Source: Sinomonas atrocyanea
GTDB taxonomy: Bacteria > Actinomycetota > Actinomycetes > Actinomycetales > Micrococcaceae
NCBI RefSeq assembly: GCF_030811715.1
Contig: NZ_JAUSRH010000005.1
Coordinates: 221,432-285,431, forward strand
Reading direction: 5' to 3'
Length of the DNA: 64,000 nucleotides
The position numbers and the translations under genes are program-made. Each line of letters begins with the position of its first letter. Position 1 is the first letter of the stretch. The notes beneath the pieces were generated by a model. It was not told the DNA's origin and made no database searches. It worked only from the letters and a program-made list of their open reading frames with translations. Positions 33,883 through 43,153 of this stretch are shown piece by piece.

Positions 33883-34670
33883 ACTGTCTCCGATTCCGTC
33901 GTCAGGAGTGCCAGGTGCTGGTTGATCAGCAGGATGCCCTCCTCCTCGAAGTGGGCCAGCGTGAGCTGTTCGGCCTCCTCCGGCTTGCCCTCGGCCATCG
34001 CCGCGATGATTGCTCCGTGCTCGTCGGCGGCCCTGGCCTGCCGGCCCTCCCAGCTGTCTCCCCACGACAGCGGGGCAAGTTCCGCCTGGACCTGGATCAG
34101 GAGCGCCGTCAACCGCCGCGACTGGCCGGCGACTCCCAGCCCGATGTGGAAGCGGCTGTCGGCCCGCCGGAGCTCTCCGGAGCCGGAGGCGCCGGCGAAG
34201 CGCCGGGCGAGGTCGCCGATCCTCCGGATGTCCTGGTCGTCGGCGCGCGCAGCCGCCAATCGCGCAGCTGCCCCTGCGCCTGAACCGGCAAGGTCGATGA
34301 GATCGCGCAGGTCGTCGGTGCCCAGCACGCGCAGCCGCTCTTCGATCTGGGCGTTGGAGACGTGGACCTGACCGCTGACGTAGCTCCCGCCGCCCCGGCC
34401 CCTGCGGGTGTCCACAAGTCCCTTGCTGCGCAGCAGTGCGAGCGCTTGGCGCAGGGTGAGCGGCGAGACGCCCAGGTGCTCCGCGAGGACCGCTTCCGGG
34501 GGGAGTCGCTCCCCGCTGTTGAGGATGCCGATCCCGATCGCCGCCTCCAGCTGCCGGCTCACCTGCTCGGGGCGACCGAAGGCTTCGAGATGGCCCGGGA
34601 AGCGCACCTGGGTGACCATCTCGAGCGCACGGGCCGAGACGAAACCCTCCTCGACCGCCCGCTCGCCCAT
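33879..34670 (-). CDS. GntR-family (FadR subfamily) transcriptional regulator
   Basis: A 263-residue regulator. The winged HTH spans VSRQLEAAIGIGILNSGERLPPEAVLAEHLGVSPLTLRQALALLRSKGLV near residues 35-85 and the wing TRRGRGGGSYVSG; the C-terminal FCD-type helical domain contains DLRDLIDLAGSGAGAAARLAAAR, RRADSRFHIGLGVAG (metal-binding Asp/His) and DEHGAIIAAMAEGKPEEAEQLTLAHFEEE. FCD domains bind small organic acids with a metal. A TAGGCT -10 box at 34683-34678 ends only seven bases before the ATG, so the mRNA may be leaderless; no Shine-Dalgarno is visible. It is coupled to the Cache gene and likely controls the ALDH/oxidase/permease operon downstream or the divergent alcohol dehydrogenase. Confidence 0.85.
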   Translation of the reverse strand: MGERAVEEGFVSARALEMVTQVRFPGHLEAFGRPEQVSRQLEAAIGIGILNSGERLPPEAVLAEHLGVSPLTLRQALALLRSKGLVDTRRGRGGGSYVSGQVHVSNAQIEERLRVLGTDDLRDLIDLAGSGAGAAARLAAARADDQDIRRIGDLARRFAGASGSGELRRADSRFHIGLGVAGQSRRLTALLIQVQAELAPLSWGDSWEGRQARAADEHGAIIAAMAEGKPEEAEQLTLAHFEEEGILLINQHLALLTTESETV

Positions 34671-34714
34671 GGGCCATAGCCTAGCCGTACGCCTCCCGGG
34701 CCCCGGCCTGACCC

Positions 34715-34746
34715 GGACGACGGCGGGTGCGCGCCCGGCGTCGTCC
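34715..34746. repeat. Dispersed palindrome family, copy 2 (imperfect)
   Basis: GGACGACGGCGGGTGC (34715-34730) faces GCGCCCGGCGTCGTCC (34731-34746), two mismatches from perfect symmetry. As with copy 1 it lies between divergently transcribed genes (FadR regulator and iron alcohol dehydrogenase), not at a gene end. Confidence 0.7.
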
Positions 34747-34855
34747 GCTCCCCCTTGCCCCTCCCGCGCCGCCCGCAGAGACTGGGGAGCGTGCCGGCGC
34801 CGTCGAGCAGTGCGCCGGGCCTCGAGGACGAGACGACCAGCGGGAGGCAATCGCC

Positions 34856-36016
34856 ATGACCTTCACCATCACCCTGCCCCGACTGATGACCGTGGGCGCC
34901 GGTGCCGTCCGCGAGCTCGGTGCCACCGTGCGCAGCCTCGGCTCCGCACGGCCGCTGGTGGTGACGGACCCGTTCATGAAGGAGGCGGGCACGGTGGACG
35001 CCGCCCTGGCCTCCCTCCGGGACGCCGGGCTCGAGGCCGGCCTGTACGCCGAGTGCGTCCCCGACCCCACCACCGACTCCCTCGAGGCCGGCCTCGCCGC
35101 CGTGCGGGAGCATGGCGCGGACCTCCTCGTCGGCTTCGGCGGCGGGAGCTCGATCGACACGGCCAAGGCCCTCGGCTTCCTCTCCCGCAATCCGGGCCCG
35201 ATGCGGGACTACAAGGCGCCGAAGGCCAACACGGGCCCTGCCCTGCCCGTCGTCGCGGTCCCGACCACGGCGGGCACCGGCTCCGAGGCCACCCAGTTCA
35301 CGATCATCAGCGACTCCGAGACCGACGAGAAGATGCTCTGCACGGGCCCGTCGTTCCTGCCGGTCGCGGCGGTCGTCGACTACGAGCTGACCCTGTCCAT
35401 GCCCGCCCGGCTCAGCGCGGACACCGGCGTCGACGCCCTCACCCACGCGGTCGAGGCGTATGTGAGCCGCCGCGCCAACCCCTTCTCCGACGGCTTCGCC
35501 CTCTCCGCGATGGCCGCGATCGGCGCGAACCTCCGCGAGGTCTACAAGGACGGCTCCAACCGCGCCGCCCGCGAAGCGATGATGCTCGCCGCCACCCAGG
35601 CCGGCATCGCGTTCTCCAACTCGAGCGTGGCCCTCGTCCACGGCATGAGCCGGCCCATCGGCGCCCAGTTCCACATCGCGCACGGGCTCGCGAACGCCAT
35701 GCTCTTCCCGGCCGTCACCGAGTTCTCCGTCCCCGGAGCCGAGTCCCGCTACGCGGACTGCGCACGGGCCCTCGCCGTCGCGGGAGAGGAGGACGACGAC
35801 GCCGCCGCAGCCCAGGCCCTCGTCGACGAGCTCAAGGCCCTCGCCCGCGACCTTGCCGTGCCCACTCCCGCCTCCCGCGGCATCAGCCGCGAGGACTGGG
35901 ACCGCGCCGTCCCGGTCATGGCCCAGCACGCCCTCGCCTCGGGCTCCCCGGCCAACAACCCAGTGGTGCCCACGGCCGAGGAGATCGAGGAACTCTACGC
36001 GCGGATCTACGGCTGA
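34856..36016 (+). CDS. Iron-containing alcohol dehydrogenase
   Basis: A 386-residue group III (Fe-dependent) NAD(P) alcohol dehydrogenase. Seen: GAGAVRELGATVRSLG N-terminus, nucleotide loop GFGGGSSIDTAKAL near residue 95, PTTAGTGSEATQFTIISD near 135, and the metal ligands Asp in ADTGVDALTHAVEAYVS (near 195), His in the same stretch, His in ALVHGMSRPIG (near 260) and His in IAHGLANAMLFP (near 275). Members reduce aldehydes, act on 4-hydroxybutyrate, lactaldehyde or 1,2-propanediol; substrate not fixed. GGGAGG sits about ten bases before the ATG. Its 3' end overlaps by ten bases the 3' end of the convergent FAD/Fe-S dehydrogenase gene. Confidence 0.88.
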   Translation: MTFTITLPRLMTVGAGAVRELGATVRSLGSARPLVVTDPFMKEAGTVDAALASLRDAGLEAGLYAECVPDPTTDSLEAGLAAVREHGADLLVGFGGGSSIDTAKALGFLSRNPGPMRDYKAPKANTGPALPVVAVPTTAGTGSEATQFTIISDSETDEKMLCTGPSFLPVAAVVDYELTLSMPARLSADTGVDALTHAVEAYVSRRANPFSDGFALSAMAAIGANLREVYKDGSNRAAREAMMLAATQAGIAFSNSSVALVHGMSRPIGAQFHIAHGLANAMLFPAVTEFSVPGAESRYADCARALAVAGEEDDDAAAAQALVDELKALARDLAVPTPASRGISREDWDRAVPVMAQHALASGSPANNPVVPTAEEIEELYARIYG

Positions 36017-38901
36017 GCGGGGACCGCGCCCTCGCGCAGCGCCTCGGCGAGGACCTGCACGAGGTGCCGCCCCTCGAGCCCGGCGAGGTCGGCCACCTGG
36101 GTCCGGCACGAGAACCCGTCGGCCAGGATCTCCCGGTCCGGCGACGCCTGCGCGCGGGCCAGGATCCCGCCGCGCGCGATCTGCTCGGACACCTCGTAGT
36201 GGCCCGCCTCCATGCCGAAGTTGCCCGCGAGCCCGCAGCACCCGGCCGAAACCTCGACGTCGCAGCCCATCGCGTCCAGCAGCTTCCGGTCGGCGCCGTA
36301 GCCCATGATCGAGTAGTGGTGGCAGTGCGGCTGCACGAGCAGCTTTGCCGCCGAGCGCGGCGGCACCCAGCCGATCCCCGTCAGGAACTCGGCCACGGTC
36401 TTCACCGAGCGCGCCACCTCGGCGGCGCGCGGGTCGCGCGGGAGCAGCTCCACCAGGTCCGAGCGCAGCGTCGCGGTGCAGCTCGGCTCGAGACCCACCA
36501 CGGTGCGCCCGGCCTGGACGTGCGGGGCGAGCTCGTCGAGCGTCCGGTGCAGGCGGACCTTGGCCGCGTCGAGCTGGCCGGTGGAGATGTACGTGAGGCC
36601 GCAGCACGCCTTCCCGGCCGAGACCTCGACGTCGCATCCGGCGGCCTCGAGCACCGCGATGGCGTCCCGGGGGATCTGCGGGTCGAGGGCGTCGGAGAAC
36701 GTGTCCACCCACAGGAGCACCTTCGGCGCACCGGGCCGCGCACCCGCCGCCTCCGGCCCTCCTGCTGACGCACGACGCCGGCCCCGCGCCTCCCAGCGGA
36801 ACGGTGCCGCGGGCAGGCGGGGCAGGGAGCGGCGCCGGTCGGCCCCCATGAGCGTGAGGGCGGCGGCGCGCAGGGCCGGGACGCGCGCGGCGAGGTTGGC
36901 GAGCGGCGCGAATGGGCCCGCGAGCCGCAGCCACCGCGGGAGCCGGCCGAGCGTGTAGTGGCTCAGGGGCCGCAGGCGCCGGCGGTAGGTCTGGAACAGC
37001 GTCTCGGACTTGTACCGGGCCATGTCGATGCCCGTGGGGCAGTCGCTCGCGCACGCCTTGCAGCTCAGGCACAGGTCCAGGGCCTCGTGCACCTCCGGCG
37101 AGCGCCACCCGTCCCGCACGAGGGTCCCGTTGAGCATCTCCTGCAGCGCCCGCGCCCGCCCCCGGGTCGAGTCCTTCTCGTCGCGGGTGGCGATGAAGGA
37201 GGGGCACATGAACGCCCCGGCGTCCCGCGCGTCGGCCCGGCACTTGCCCACGCCGACGCAGCGGTGCACGGCGGAGGTGACGCTCCCGCCGTCGTCCGCG
37301 AACGCGAAGCCGGACCCGACCCGCAGCTCGACGGCCTGCGGCCGGCGGAGGTCGGCGTCGACCTTCGCCGGGCGGACCACGATGCCCGGATTCATCAGGT
37401 CGTCGGGATCGAACAGGGCCTTGAACTCGGCCATCGCGGCGAGGGCGTCCGCGCTGTACATCGCGCCGAGGAGCTCGGAGCGGGCGCGTCCGTCGCCGTG
37501 CTCGCCGGAGAGGGACCCGCCGTGGGCGGCCACGAGCTCGGCGGCCCGCTCGAGGAAGCGGCGCAGCACCGCGCCGTCGCGCTCCAGCGGGAAGTCCAGG
37601 CGGAGGTGCACGCACCCGTCGCCGAAGTGGCCGTAGGCCATGCCGCCCACGCCCTCGCTGTCCATGAGCCCAGCGAGGGCCCGGAGGTACTCGCCGAGGT
37701 ACTCGGGGGGCACGGCGGAGTCCTCCCAGCCGCCCCAGGCCTGGCGGTCATCGTTGGTGCGGCCAGCATGCCCCGAGGCGTCCTCGCGGATGCGCCAGAG
37801 CCGGCTCGCCTCCTCGCCCGCCGGGAGGACCTGGACGGCGTCGGTCGCGGCGGCGTCGGCGAGGCGGCGCGCGGCCTCCGCGGCGTCGTCGGGCGTGTCC
37901 CCGGGCAACTCGGCGATGAGGAGGCAGCCGCCCTCGGGCAGCTCGGGCACGCTGCCCGGGCCCTTGGCACGCCGCACAGCGTCGAGCAGCCCGGTGTCGA
38001 GGGCCTCGAGCGCGAGGGGGCGGAAGGGCAGGAGGTTCGGCACGTCGTCGGCCGCTGCGGCGAGGCCCGGGTAGCCGAGGACCGCGAGCGCTGGCGCCTC
38101 CGCGCGGGGCACGAGCCGGAGCGTGGCCTCGAGGAGCACCCCGCACGTGCCCTCGGTGCCCACGAGCGCGGCGGCGAGGTTGGAGCCGTTCTCGGGCAGG
38201 AGATGCTCGAGCGAGTAGCCGGAGACCTGGCGGCGGAACCGGCCGAACTCGGTGCGCAGCAGCGCACGCCACCGGTCGACGAGGCCGGCGAGGCCCGGGA
38301 CGGCGTCGAGCGTCCCCGCGCCGGAGCCCGCCGTGATCACCTCGCCAGCCGGCGTGAGCCACGTCAGCGAGAGCACGTTGTCCGCGGTCCTGCCGTAGGA
38401 CATGGCGTGGGCCCCGCACGCGTTGTTGCCGATCATCCCGCCGAGGGTGCAGCGGGTGCCGCTCGCCGGGTCGGGTCCGAAGCGCAGCCCGTGCTGGGCG
38501 CAGGCGTCCTGGAGGTCCTTGAGGACGACGCCGGGCTCGACCACCGCCGTCCTCGCCTCCGGATCGAGGCTCACGATCCGGTTCAGGTATCTGGAGGTGT
38601 CGATCACCAGGCCCGGCCCGATCGAGTTGCCGGCCATCGAGGTGCCGCCGCCGCGCATCGTGACCGGCACGCCGTGCCTGCGGGCGGCCGCGACGGCCTC
38701 GATCAGGTCCTCGCGGCTGCGCGGACGCACCACCGCGCCCGGCACCACGCGGTAGTTCGCCGCGTCCGAGGTGTAGAGCGCCCGGGTCAGTGAGGAGTCG
38801 TCCACGTCGCCGCGGAGGCTGCCGCGCAGCTCCTCGACGAGGGGGCGGATGTCCTCGGGGATCCGGTGGCTGCTGTCGGGACGCTGCACGGTCGACGTCA
38901 T
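36007..38901 (-). CDS. Fused FAD and Fe-S D-2-hydroxyacid dehydrogenase (GlcD-GlcF / YdiJ type)
   Basis: A 964-residue fusion. Residues about 1-530 are a PCMH FAD-binding oxidase like GlcD/D-lactate dehydrogenase (VVRPRSREDLIEAVAAARRHG, TMRGGGTSMAGNSIG, GGMIGNNACGAHAMSYGRTADNV; C-terminal FAD-oxidase GEHGDGRARSELLG). Residues about 540-660 hold two [4Fe-4S] clusters (CVGVGKCRADARDAGAFMCP and CLSCKACASDCPTGIDMARY). The end carries two CCG-type domains (KACCGLTYIS, SAGCCGLAGNFGMEAGHYEVS), as in GlcF and heterodisulfide-reductase-like subunits. Such proteins oxidise D-lactate, D-2-hydroxyglutarate or glycolate at the inner face of the membrane and pass electrons onward. Alone on its strand; no regulator adjacent. 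Confidence 0.9.
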   Translation of the reverse strand: MTSTVQRPDSSHRIPEDIRPLVEELRGSLRGDVDDSSLTRALYTSDAANYRVVPGAVVRPRSREDLIEAVAAARRHGVPVTMRGGGTSMAGNSIGPGLVIDTSRYLNRIVSLDPEARTAVVEPGVVLKDLQDACAQHGLRFGPDPASGTRCTLGGMIGNNACGAHAMSYGRTADNVLSLTWLTPAGEVITAGSGAGTLDAVPGLAGLVDRWRALLRTEFGRFRRQVSGYSLEHLLPENGSNLAAALVGTEGTCGVLLEATLRLVPRAEAPALAVLGYPGLAAAADDVPNLLPFRPLALEALDTGLLDAVRRAKGPGSVPELPEGGCLLIAELPGDTPDDAAEAARRLADAAATDAVQVLPAGEEASRLWRIREDASGHAGRTNDDRQAWGGWEDSAVPPEYLGEYLRALAGLMDSEGVGGMAYGHFGDGCVHLRLDFPLERDGAVLRRFLERAAELVAAHGGSLSGEHGDGRARSELLGAMYSADALAAMAEFKALFDPDDLMNPGIVVRPAKVDADLRRPQAVELRVGSGFAFADDGGSVTSAVHRCVGVGKCRADARDAGAFMCPSFIATRDEKDSTRGRARALQEMLNGTLVRDGWRSPEVHEALDLCLSCKACASDCPTGIDMARYKSETLFQTYRRRLRPLSHYTLGRLPRWLRLAGPFAPLANLAARVPALRAAALTLMGADRRRSLPRLPAAPFRWEARGRRRASAGGPEAAGARPGAPKVLLWVDTFSDALDPQIPRDAIAVLEAAGCDVEVSAGKACCGLTYISTGQLDAAKVRLHRTLDELAPHVQAGRTVVGLEPSCTATLRSDLVELLPRDPRAAEVARSVKTVAEFLTGIGWVPPRSAAKLLVQPHCHHYSIMGYGADRKLLDAMGCDVEVSAGCCGLAGNFGMEAGHYEVSEQIARGGILARAQASPDREILADGFSCRTQVADLAGLEGRHLVQVLAEALREGAVPAQP

Positions 38902-39014
38902 GCTCCAGTGCTACCCCGGATCAGCGCCGGATCACAGCCCAGCGCGCGGACACAGCCCGGCGGGGAGAGAGCGCACGCCCATCCCACGATCGCGGGGTGA
39001 GGGGCAGGGCTCCC

Positions 39015-39081
39015 TTGACACGATTCCGTGCCCTGCATCACACTGTATCTAGTGATAGTGCCTATCATACAGTGATATCGA
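39015..39081 (+). promoter_or_regulatory. Promoter/operator A of the 39-48 kb catabolic regulon
   Basis: TTGACA at 39015-39020, then 16 bases, then ATCACACTG (39037-39045), then 16 bases, then CTATCATACAGTGATATCGA (39062-39081). The same blocks with the same spacing (one base difference) occur at 45654-45721 before the symporter gene. Near it TGATAG-tgc-CTATCA forms a dyad (39053-39067). The gene starts at 39120 behind AAGGAG. The -10 by spacing would be TCACAC, a poor match, suggesting activation. Regulator probably the IclR protein at 44788-45558. Confidence 0.72.
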
Positions 39082-39119
39082 GCAGCCGACGACGGCTGAT
39101 CATCCAAGGAGAGATGTCA

Positions 39120-40016
39120 ATGAAGAGATTGATCCGCACCACTGCCACGATGGCCGCCGTGGCGTCCCTGGCGCTCGGCCTCGGCGCCTGCGGGAACAGC
39201 ACGAGTGCCAGCAGTGCTGCCGGCGCGTCGAGCAGCGCGGACCCGAGCCTGGCCAAGCTCGTCCCGGACGACGTCCGCTCGAAGGGGACCCTCGCCGGAG
39301 GTGCCTCGTTCGACACGCAGCCCATGAATTTCTATGCGCCGGGCAACAAGCCGGACGGCGTGCTGATCGACCTGCTCAACGCGGCGGCGGGCAGGCTCGG
39401 ACTCTCGATCAAGTGGTCGCAGATCCCCTATTCGGGCCTTGTTCCGGCGCTGCAGTCCAAGCGCGTCGAGATCGCCGGAGCGCAGATCAGCAAGACCGCG
39501 GAGAACAAGGGGGTAGTGAACCTGCTCGCCTTCTACAAGGCCTCCTCGAGCCTGCTGGTCCCGGCGGGCAAGGAGTACGCCTCGGACACCGATGCGTGCG
39601 GTACGCGCTTCGGCCTGACCACGGGCTCGACGGTGAACAAGAACATCGCCGACTCGATCGACAAGGAGTGCAAGGCCGCTGGCAAGCCGGAACTGCAGTA
39701 CCTGTACTTCCCGAGCTTCAACGCCGGCGAGGATGCCATCAGGGCGGGCCGGATCGACTCCTTCTTGAACTCCACGCCGCAGATCCAGCTGGCCGTGAAG
39801 GCGGACAAGAGCGTCGCGGCCACCCTCGTGGGCAAGCTCGCGACCCGGGAGACGGGCGTCGCCCTCCCGAAGGAGTACTCGCAGCTCACCGAGGCGTTCC
39901 AGGCAGCGTTCAACGCGATGATCGCCGACGGGTCGTACAAGAAGATCCTGGACAAGTGGGACCTGGCGACGATGGCCGTTGACAAGGCCGAGATCAACGA
40001 CCAGATCCCGATGTGA
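39120..40016 (+). CDS. Amino-acid-type ABC importer, family 3 substrate-binding lipoprotein
   Basis: A 298-residue exported lipoprotein. The signal peptide MKRLIRTTATMAAVASLALG leads to lipobox LGLGACGNS (lipid Cys near residue 24). The mature chain is a family 3 (HisJ/GlnH-type) binding protein: RSKGTLAGGASFDTQPMNFY, KPDGVLIDLLNAAAGRLGLSIKW, then PYSGLVPALQSKRVEIAGAQISKTAENKGVVNL and GLTTGSTVNKNIADSI. The usual carboxylate-binding Arg/Asp positions are partly replaced (AGAQIS in place of the common AGMSIT), so the ligand may not be a standard amino acid. AAGGAG eight bases before the ATG at 39120 favours it over the ATG at 39114. First gene of a seven-gene operon. Confidence 0.88.
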   Translation: MKRLIRTTATMAAVASLALGLGACGNSTSASSAAGASSSADPSLAKLVPDDVRSKGTLAGGASFDTQPMNFYAPGNKPDGVLIDLLNAAAGRLGLSIKWSQIPYSGLVPALQSKRVEIAGAQISKTAENKGVVNLLAFYKASSSLLVPAGKEYASDTDACGTRFGLTTGSTVNKNIADSIDKECKAAGKPELQYLYFPSFNAGEDAIRAGRIDSFLNSTPQIQLAVKADKSVAATLVGKLATRETGVALPKEYSQLTEAFQAAFNAMIADGSYKKILDKWDLATMAVDKAEINDQIPM

Positions 40017-40980
40017 TGGAGCAGGCCCTCATGCAATCCTCAGTCAACCGCCCGGACAGCCCCCCGGCCGCCCCGCCTGCCGGGGCCTCGCGGGTCCAGG
40101 TGCCGGACACCGTCGCCGTGAAGAAGCACTACGGCCGCTGGCTCGCCGTCGCCGTGCTCGTGGCGATCGCGCTCGGCGTCGTGAAGTCCCTCGCCCAGAA
40201 CCCGCAGCTCGAATGGGACGTGGTGGGCCAGTACCTCTTTGACGGGCTCGTCCTGGAGGGGCTCGGGGAGACCGTCGTCCTCGCCGTGCTCTCCATGATC
40301 GGCGCGACCGTGATCGGGCTCCTGTTCGGGTTCTTCCGGCTCAGCACGAACCCGGTCCTGCGCACCCTGGGAAGCCTGTACGTCTGGGTCTTCCGCAGCG
40401 TCCCGGCGCTGATCCAGATCCTCTTCTGGGGAAATCTGGCCCTTTTCGCCCCGAGGCTCGGCCTGGGCATTCCGGGCACGGGCTGGACCCTGGTTTCGGC
40501 GCCGACCAACGACGTGCTGTCCCCCTTCGCCGCCTCGATCGTGGCACTCTCGATCGCCAACGGCGCCTATCTGGCAGAGATCATCCGCTCGGGCCTGCTG
40601 TCGGTCGACGAGGGCCAGCACCTCGCCTCCTCGGCCCTCGGCCTCACCTGGTGGCAGGCCCAGCGGAAGGTCATCCTGCCCCAGGCGCTGCGGGTCATGA
40701 TCCCGCCTGCCGGCAACCAGTTCATCACCCTGCTGAAGGAGACCTCGCTCGTTTCGGTGATCGCCGGCGGTGACATCCTCTCCAAGGCCGAGAACATCTC
40801 CGGCTACAACCTGCGGACGATCGAGCTCCTGATCGTCGCCGCCGTCTGGTATCTGCTCGTGACCAGTGCGGCCACGCTCGGGCAGACCATCATCGAGCGC
40901 CGGACCGCCCGCGCCCAGCGCCAGCAGAAGCGGAAGGCACGAGCCGCCGAGACCCCCGTGAGCGCCCAGGAGGCCACGCG

Positions 40981-40984
<4 letters not shown>
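40016..40984 (+). CDS. Amino-acid-type ABC importer, permease
   Basis: HisM/GlnP-type permease of about 320 residues. One helix near residue 45 ([17 protein letters not shown]) precedes the conserved core: [40 protein letters not shown] (the F-R-(G/S)-x-P-x-L-(V/I)-Q motif), [44 protein letters not shown] (EAA loop) and [16 protein letters not shown]. The starts GTG 40013, ATG 40016 and ATG 40031 are all possible; 40013/40016 overlap the preceding stop, while 40031 has GGAG nine bases upstream. The C-terminus is unusually long and basic. Its stop overlaps the ATPase start (ATGA). Confidence 0.88.
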
Positions 40985-41736
<752 letters not shown>

Positions 41737-41768
41737 CCCCCACCCCTGCACTACCGGAAAGACCGATC

Positions 41769-42395
41769 ATGACACTGACAACAGAGCAGCTCAGCCACCG
41801 CCTCGGTGCGCTGCCCACCCCCAACATCGGCGACGCCATGGAGCGCCTCGGTGTCCTCGACTCCGCGATCAAGCCGATCTGGACCGGCGGCCGCGTCGCC
41901 GGACCGGCCTTCACGGTCTGGACCCGCGCCGGGGACAACGCCTACATCCACCGTGCCCTGGCCGAAGCAGCGCCCGGGGATGTCATCGTCGTCAACGGCC
42001 AGGCCGACGAGTCCCGGGCCCTCCTGGGCGACCTCATCGGCGCCCGGGCACGGAACGCGGGCATCGCCGGGTTCATCATCGACGGCGCAGTGCGTGACGC
42101 CGCGGGCCTCGAGCACGTGGGCATGCCCGTGTTCGCCCGCACCACCTCACCGGCCGGCCCCTACAAGAACGGCCCCGGGGCACTGGGGTGTGCGGTGGCT
42201 GTCGGGGGCGTCGCAGTCCTGCCGGGCGACATCGTCGTCGGCGACGACGACGGCGTCGTGGTCGTCCCGCGCGCCAGGGCAGAGGAGATCCTGCTGGGCG
42301 CCGAAGCGGTCCAGGAAGACGAGGCCGGACGGATGCGCACCATCCTCGCGGCGGCGAACGACGTGAAGGAGGCGCCCGCATGCGCTGCACGGTAA
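41769..42395 (+). CDS. RraA-like protein, 4-hydroxy-4-methyl-2-oxoglutarate aldolase family
   Basis: A 208-residue member of the RraA/HMG-aldolase family. Visible: TPNIGDAMERLGVLDSAIKP at the N-terminus, GRVAGPAFTVWT near residue 40, GDVIVVNGQADESRALLGDLIGARARNAG near residue 75 (Mg/oxalate-loop), FIIDGAVRDAAGL near residue 100 with the Arg-Asp pair that binds the pyruvyl group and metal, and PGDIVVGDDDGVVVVPRARAEEIL. Enzymes of this fold cleave 4-hydroxy-2-oxo acids to pyruvate and a second oxo acid; RraA proper instead modulates RNase E, unlikely in a catabolic operon. It overlaps the following dehydrogenase gene by 16 bases. A retro-aldol ending step is the natural inference. Confidence 0.87.
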   Translation: MTLTTEQLSHRLGALPTPNIGDAMERLGVLDSAIKPIWTGGRVAGPAFTVWTRAGDNAYIHRALAEAAPGDVIVVNGQADESRALLGDLIGARARNAGIAGFIIDGAVRDAAGLEHVGMPVFARTTSPAGPYKNGPGALGCAVAVGGVAVLPGDIVVGDDDGVVVVPRARAEEILLGAEAVQEDEAGRMRTILAAANDVKEAPACAAR

Positions 42396-43153
42396 TCGGC
42401 CTCGGCGAGGCCGGACGCATCTACGCCCAAGCCCTCCAAGGCCTCGGCCACGAGGTCCTGGGCTACGACGTCGCACCCATCCCGACCCCCGAACTCCCCC
42501 GCGCGGCGACCATGGCGGAGGCAGTGGGACAGAGCGACGCGGTCATCATCATGACGACGGCGCGCGCCTCGCTCCCGGTGGCCCGCGAAGCAGCTCCGCA
42601 CCTGTCCCCCGGCACCCTCTACGCCGACTTCACCTCGGCCGCACCAGCGGCCAAGCTCGCCCTCGAGCAGGTGCTGCCCACCGGGGTGGAGGCAGCCGAC
42701 ATCGCCATCCTCGGACCCGTGATCTCCCTCGGCGCCTCCACGCCCCTCATGGCGGCCGGGCCCGGGGCAGACCGCATCGCGGACCTGCTACGGCCCATCG
42801 GCGCCCCCGTCGAGGTCGTCCACGGGGAGCTCGGGGACGCGATGGCCCACAAGCTCCTGCGCAGCATCGTCATGAAGGGCCTCGCCGCCGTGGTCTGCGA
42901 GGCCGTCGAGGCCGGACGGCGCGCCGGGTACGAGGACTGGGTCCGCGGACAGATCGCCGCCGAGCTCTCCGGAGACGGGCAGTCGACCATCGACCGCTTC
43001 ATCACGGGCTCGGCGAAGCACGCCGCGCGCCGGGCCGATGAGATGGCCGCCGTGGCGGACTACTGCCAGGCCCTCGGGGCTCCCGGCCACATGAGTGCGG
43101 CGGCGCGCGAGTCCCTCCTGAGCCTTGCAGACTCAGAACTGAAGAGCGCATGA
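42380..43153 (+). CDS. 6-phosphogluconate-dehydrogenase-like NAD(P) oxidoreductase with C-terminal DUF1932 domain
   Basis: A 257-residue beta-hydroxyacid-dehydrogenase relative. The N-terminus MRCTVIGLGEAGRIYAQALQGLGHEVLGYD is a Rossmann GxGxxG(A) motif; ADFTSAAPAAKLAL and AADIAILGPVISLGASTPLMAAG follow the family plan. The C-terminal half (GELGDAMAHKLLRSIVMKGLAAVVCEAVEAGRRAGYEDWVRGQI) resembles the DUF1932 domain, with Lys in HKLLRS at the position of the catalytic Lys. The classical N-terminal G-x-x-G-x-G-x-M-(A/S)-x-N stretch is shortened. GAAGGAGG lies before the ATG inside the RraA gene. It probably oxidises a hydroxy acid made in the pathway; next gene starts in its stop (ATGA). Confidence 0.82.
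   Translation: MRCTVIGLGEAGRIYAQALQGLGHEVLGYDVAPIPTPELPRAATMAEAVGQSDAVIIMTTARASLPVAREAAPHLSPGTLYADFTSAAPAAKLALEQVLPTGVEAADIAILGPVISLGASTPLMAAGPGADRIADLLRPIGAPVEVVHGELGDAMAHKLLRSIVMKGLAAVVCEAVEAGRRAGYEDWVRGQIAAELSGDGQSTIDRFITGSAKHAARRADEMAAVADYCQALGAPGHMSAAARESLLSLADSELKSA

Noticed and set aside
34559..37615. A 1018-residue minus-strand open frame
   Set aside because: It is a shifted shadow of the FAD/Fe-S dehydrogenase (36007-38901) and runs through the plus-strand alcohol dehydrogenase. Sequence is Arg/Ala/Gly-rich without motifs.
39015..39045. TCACAC as the -10 of the shared promoters
   Set aside because: Spacing fits TTGACA but the match to TATAAT is poor; the conserved ATCACACTG may instead be part of the regulator site, so no -10 was annotated.
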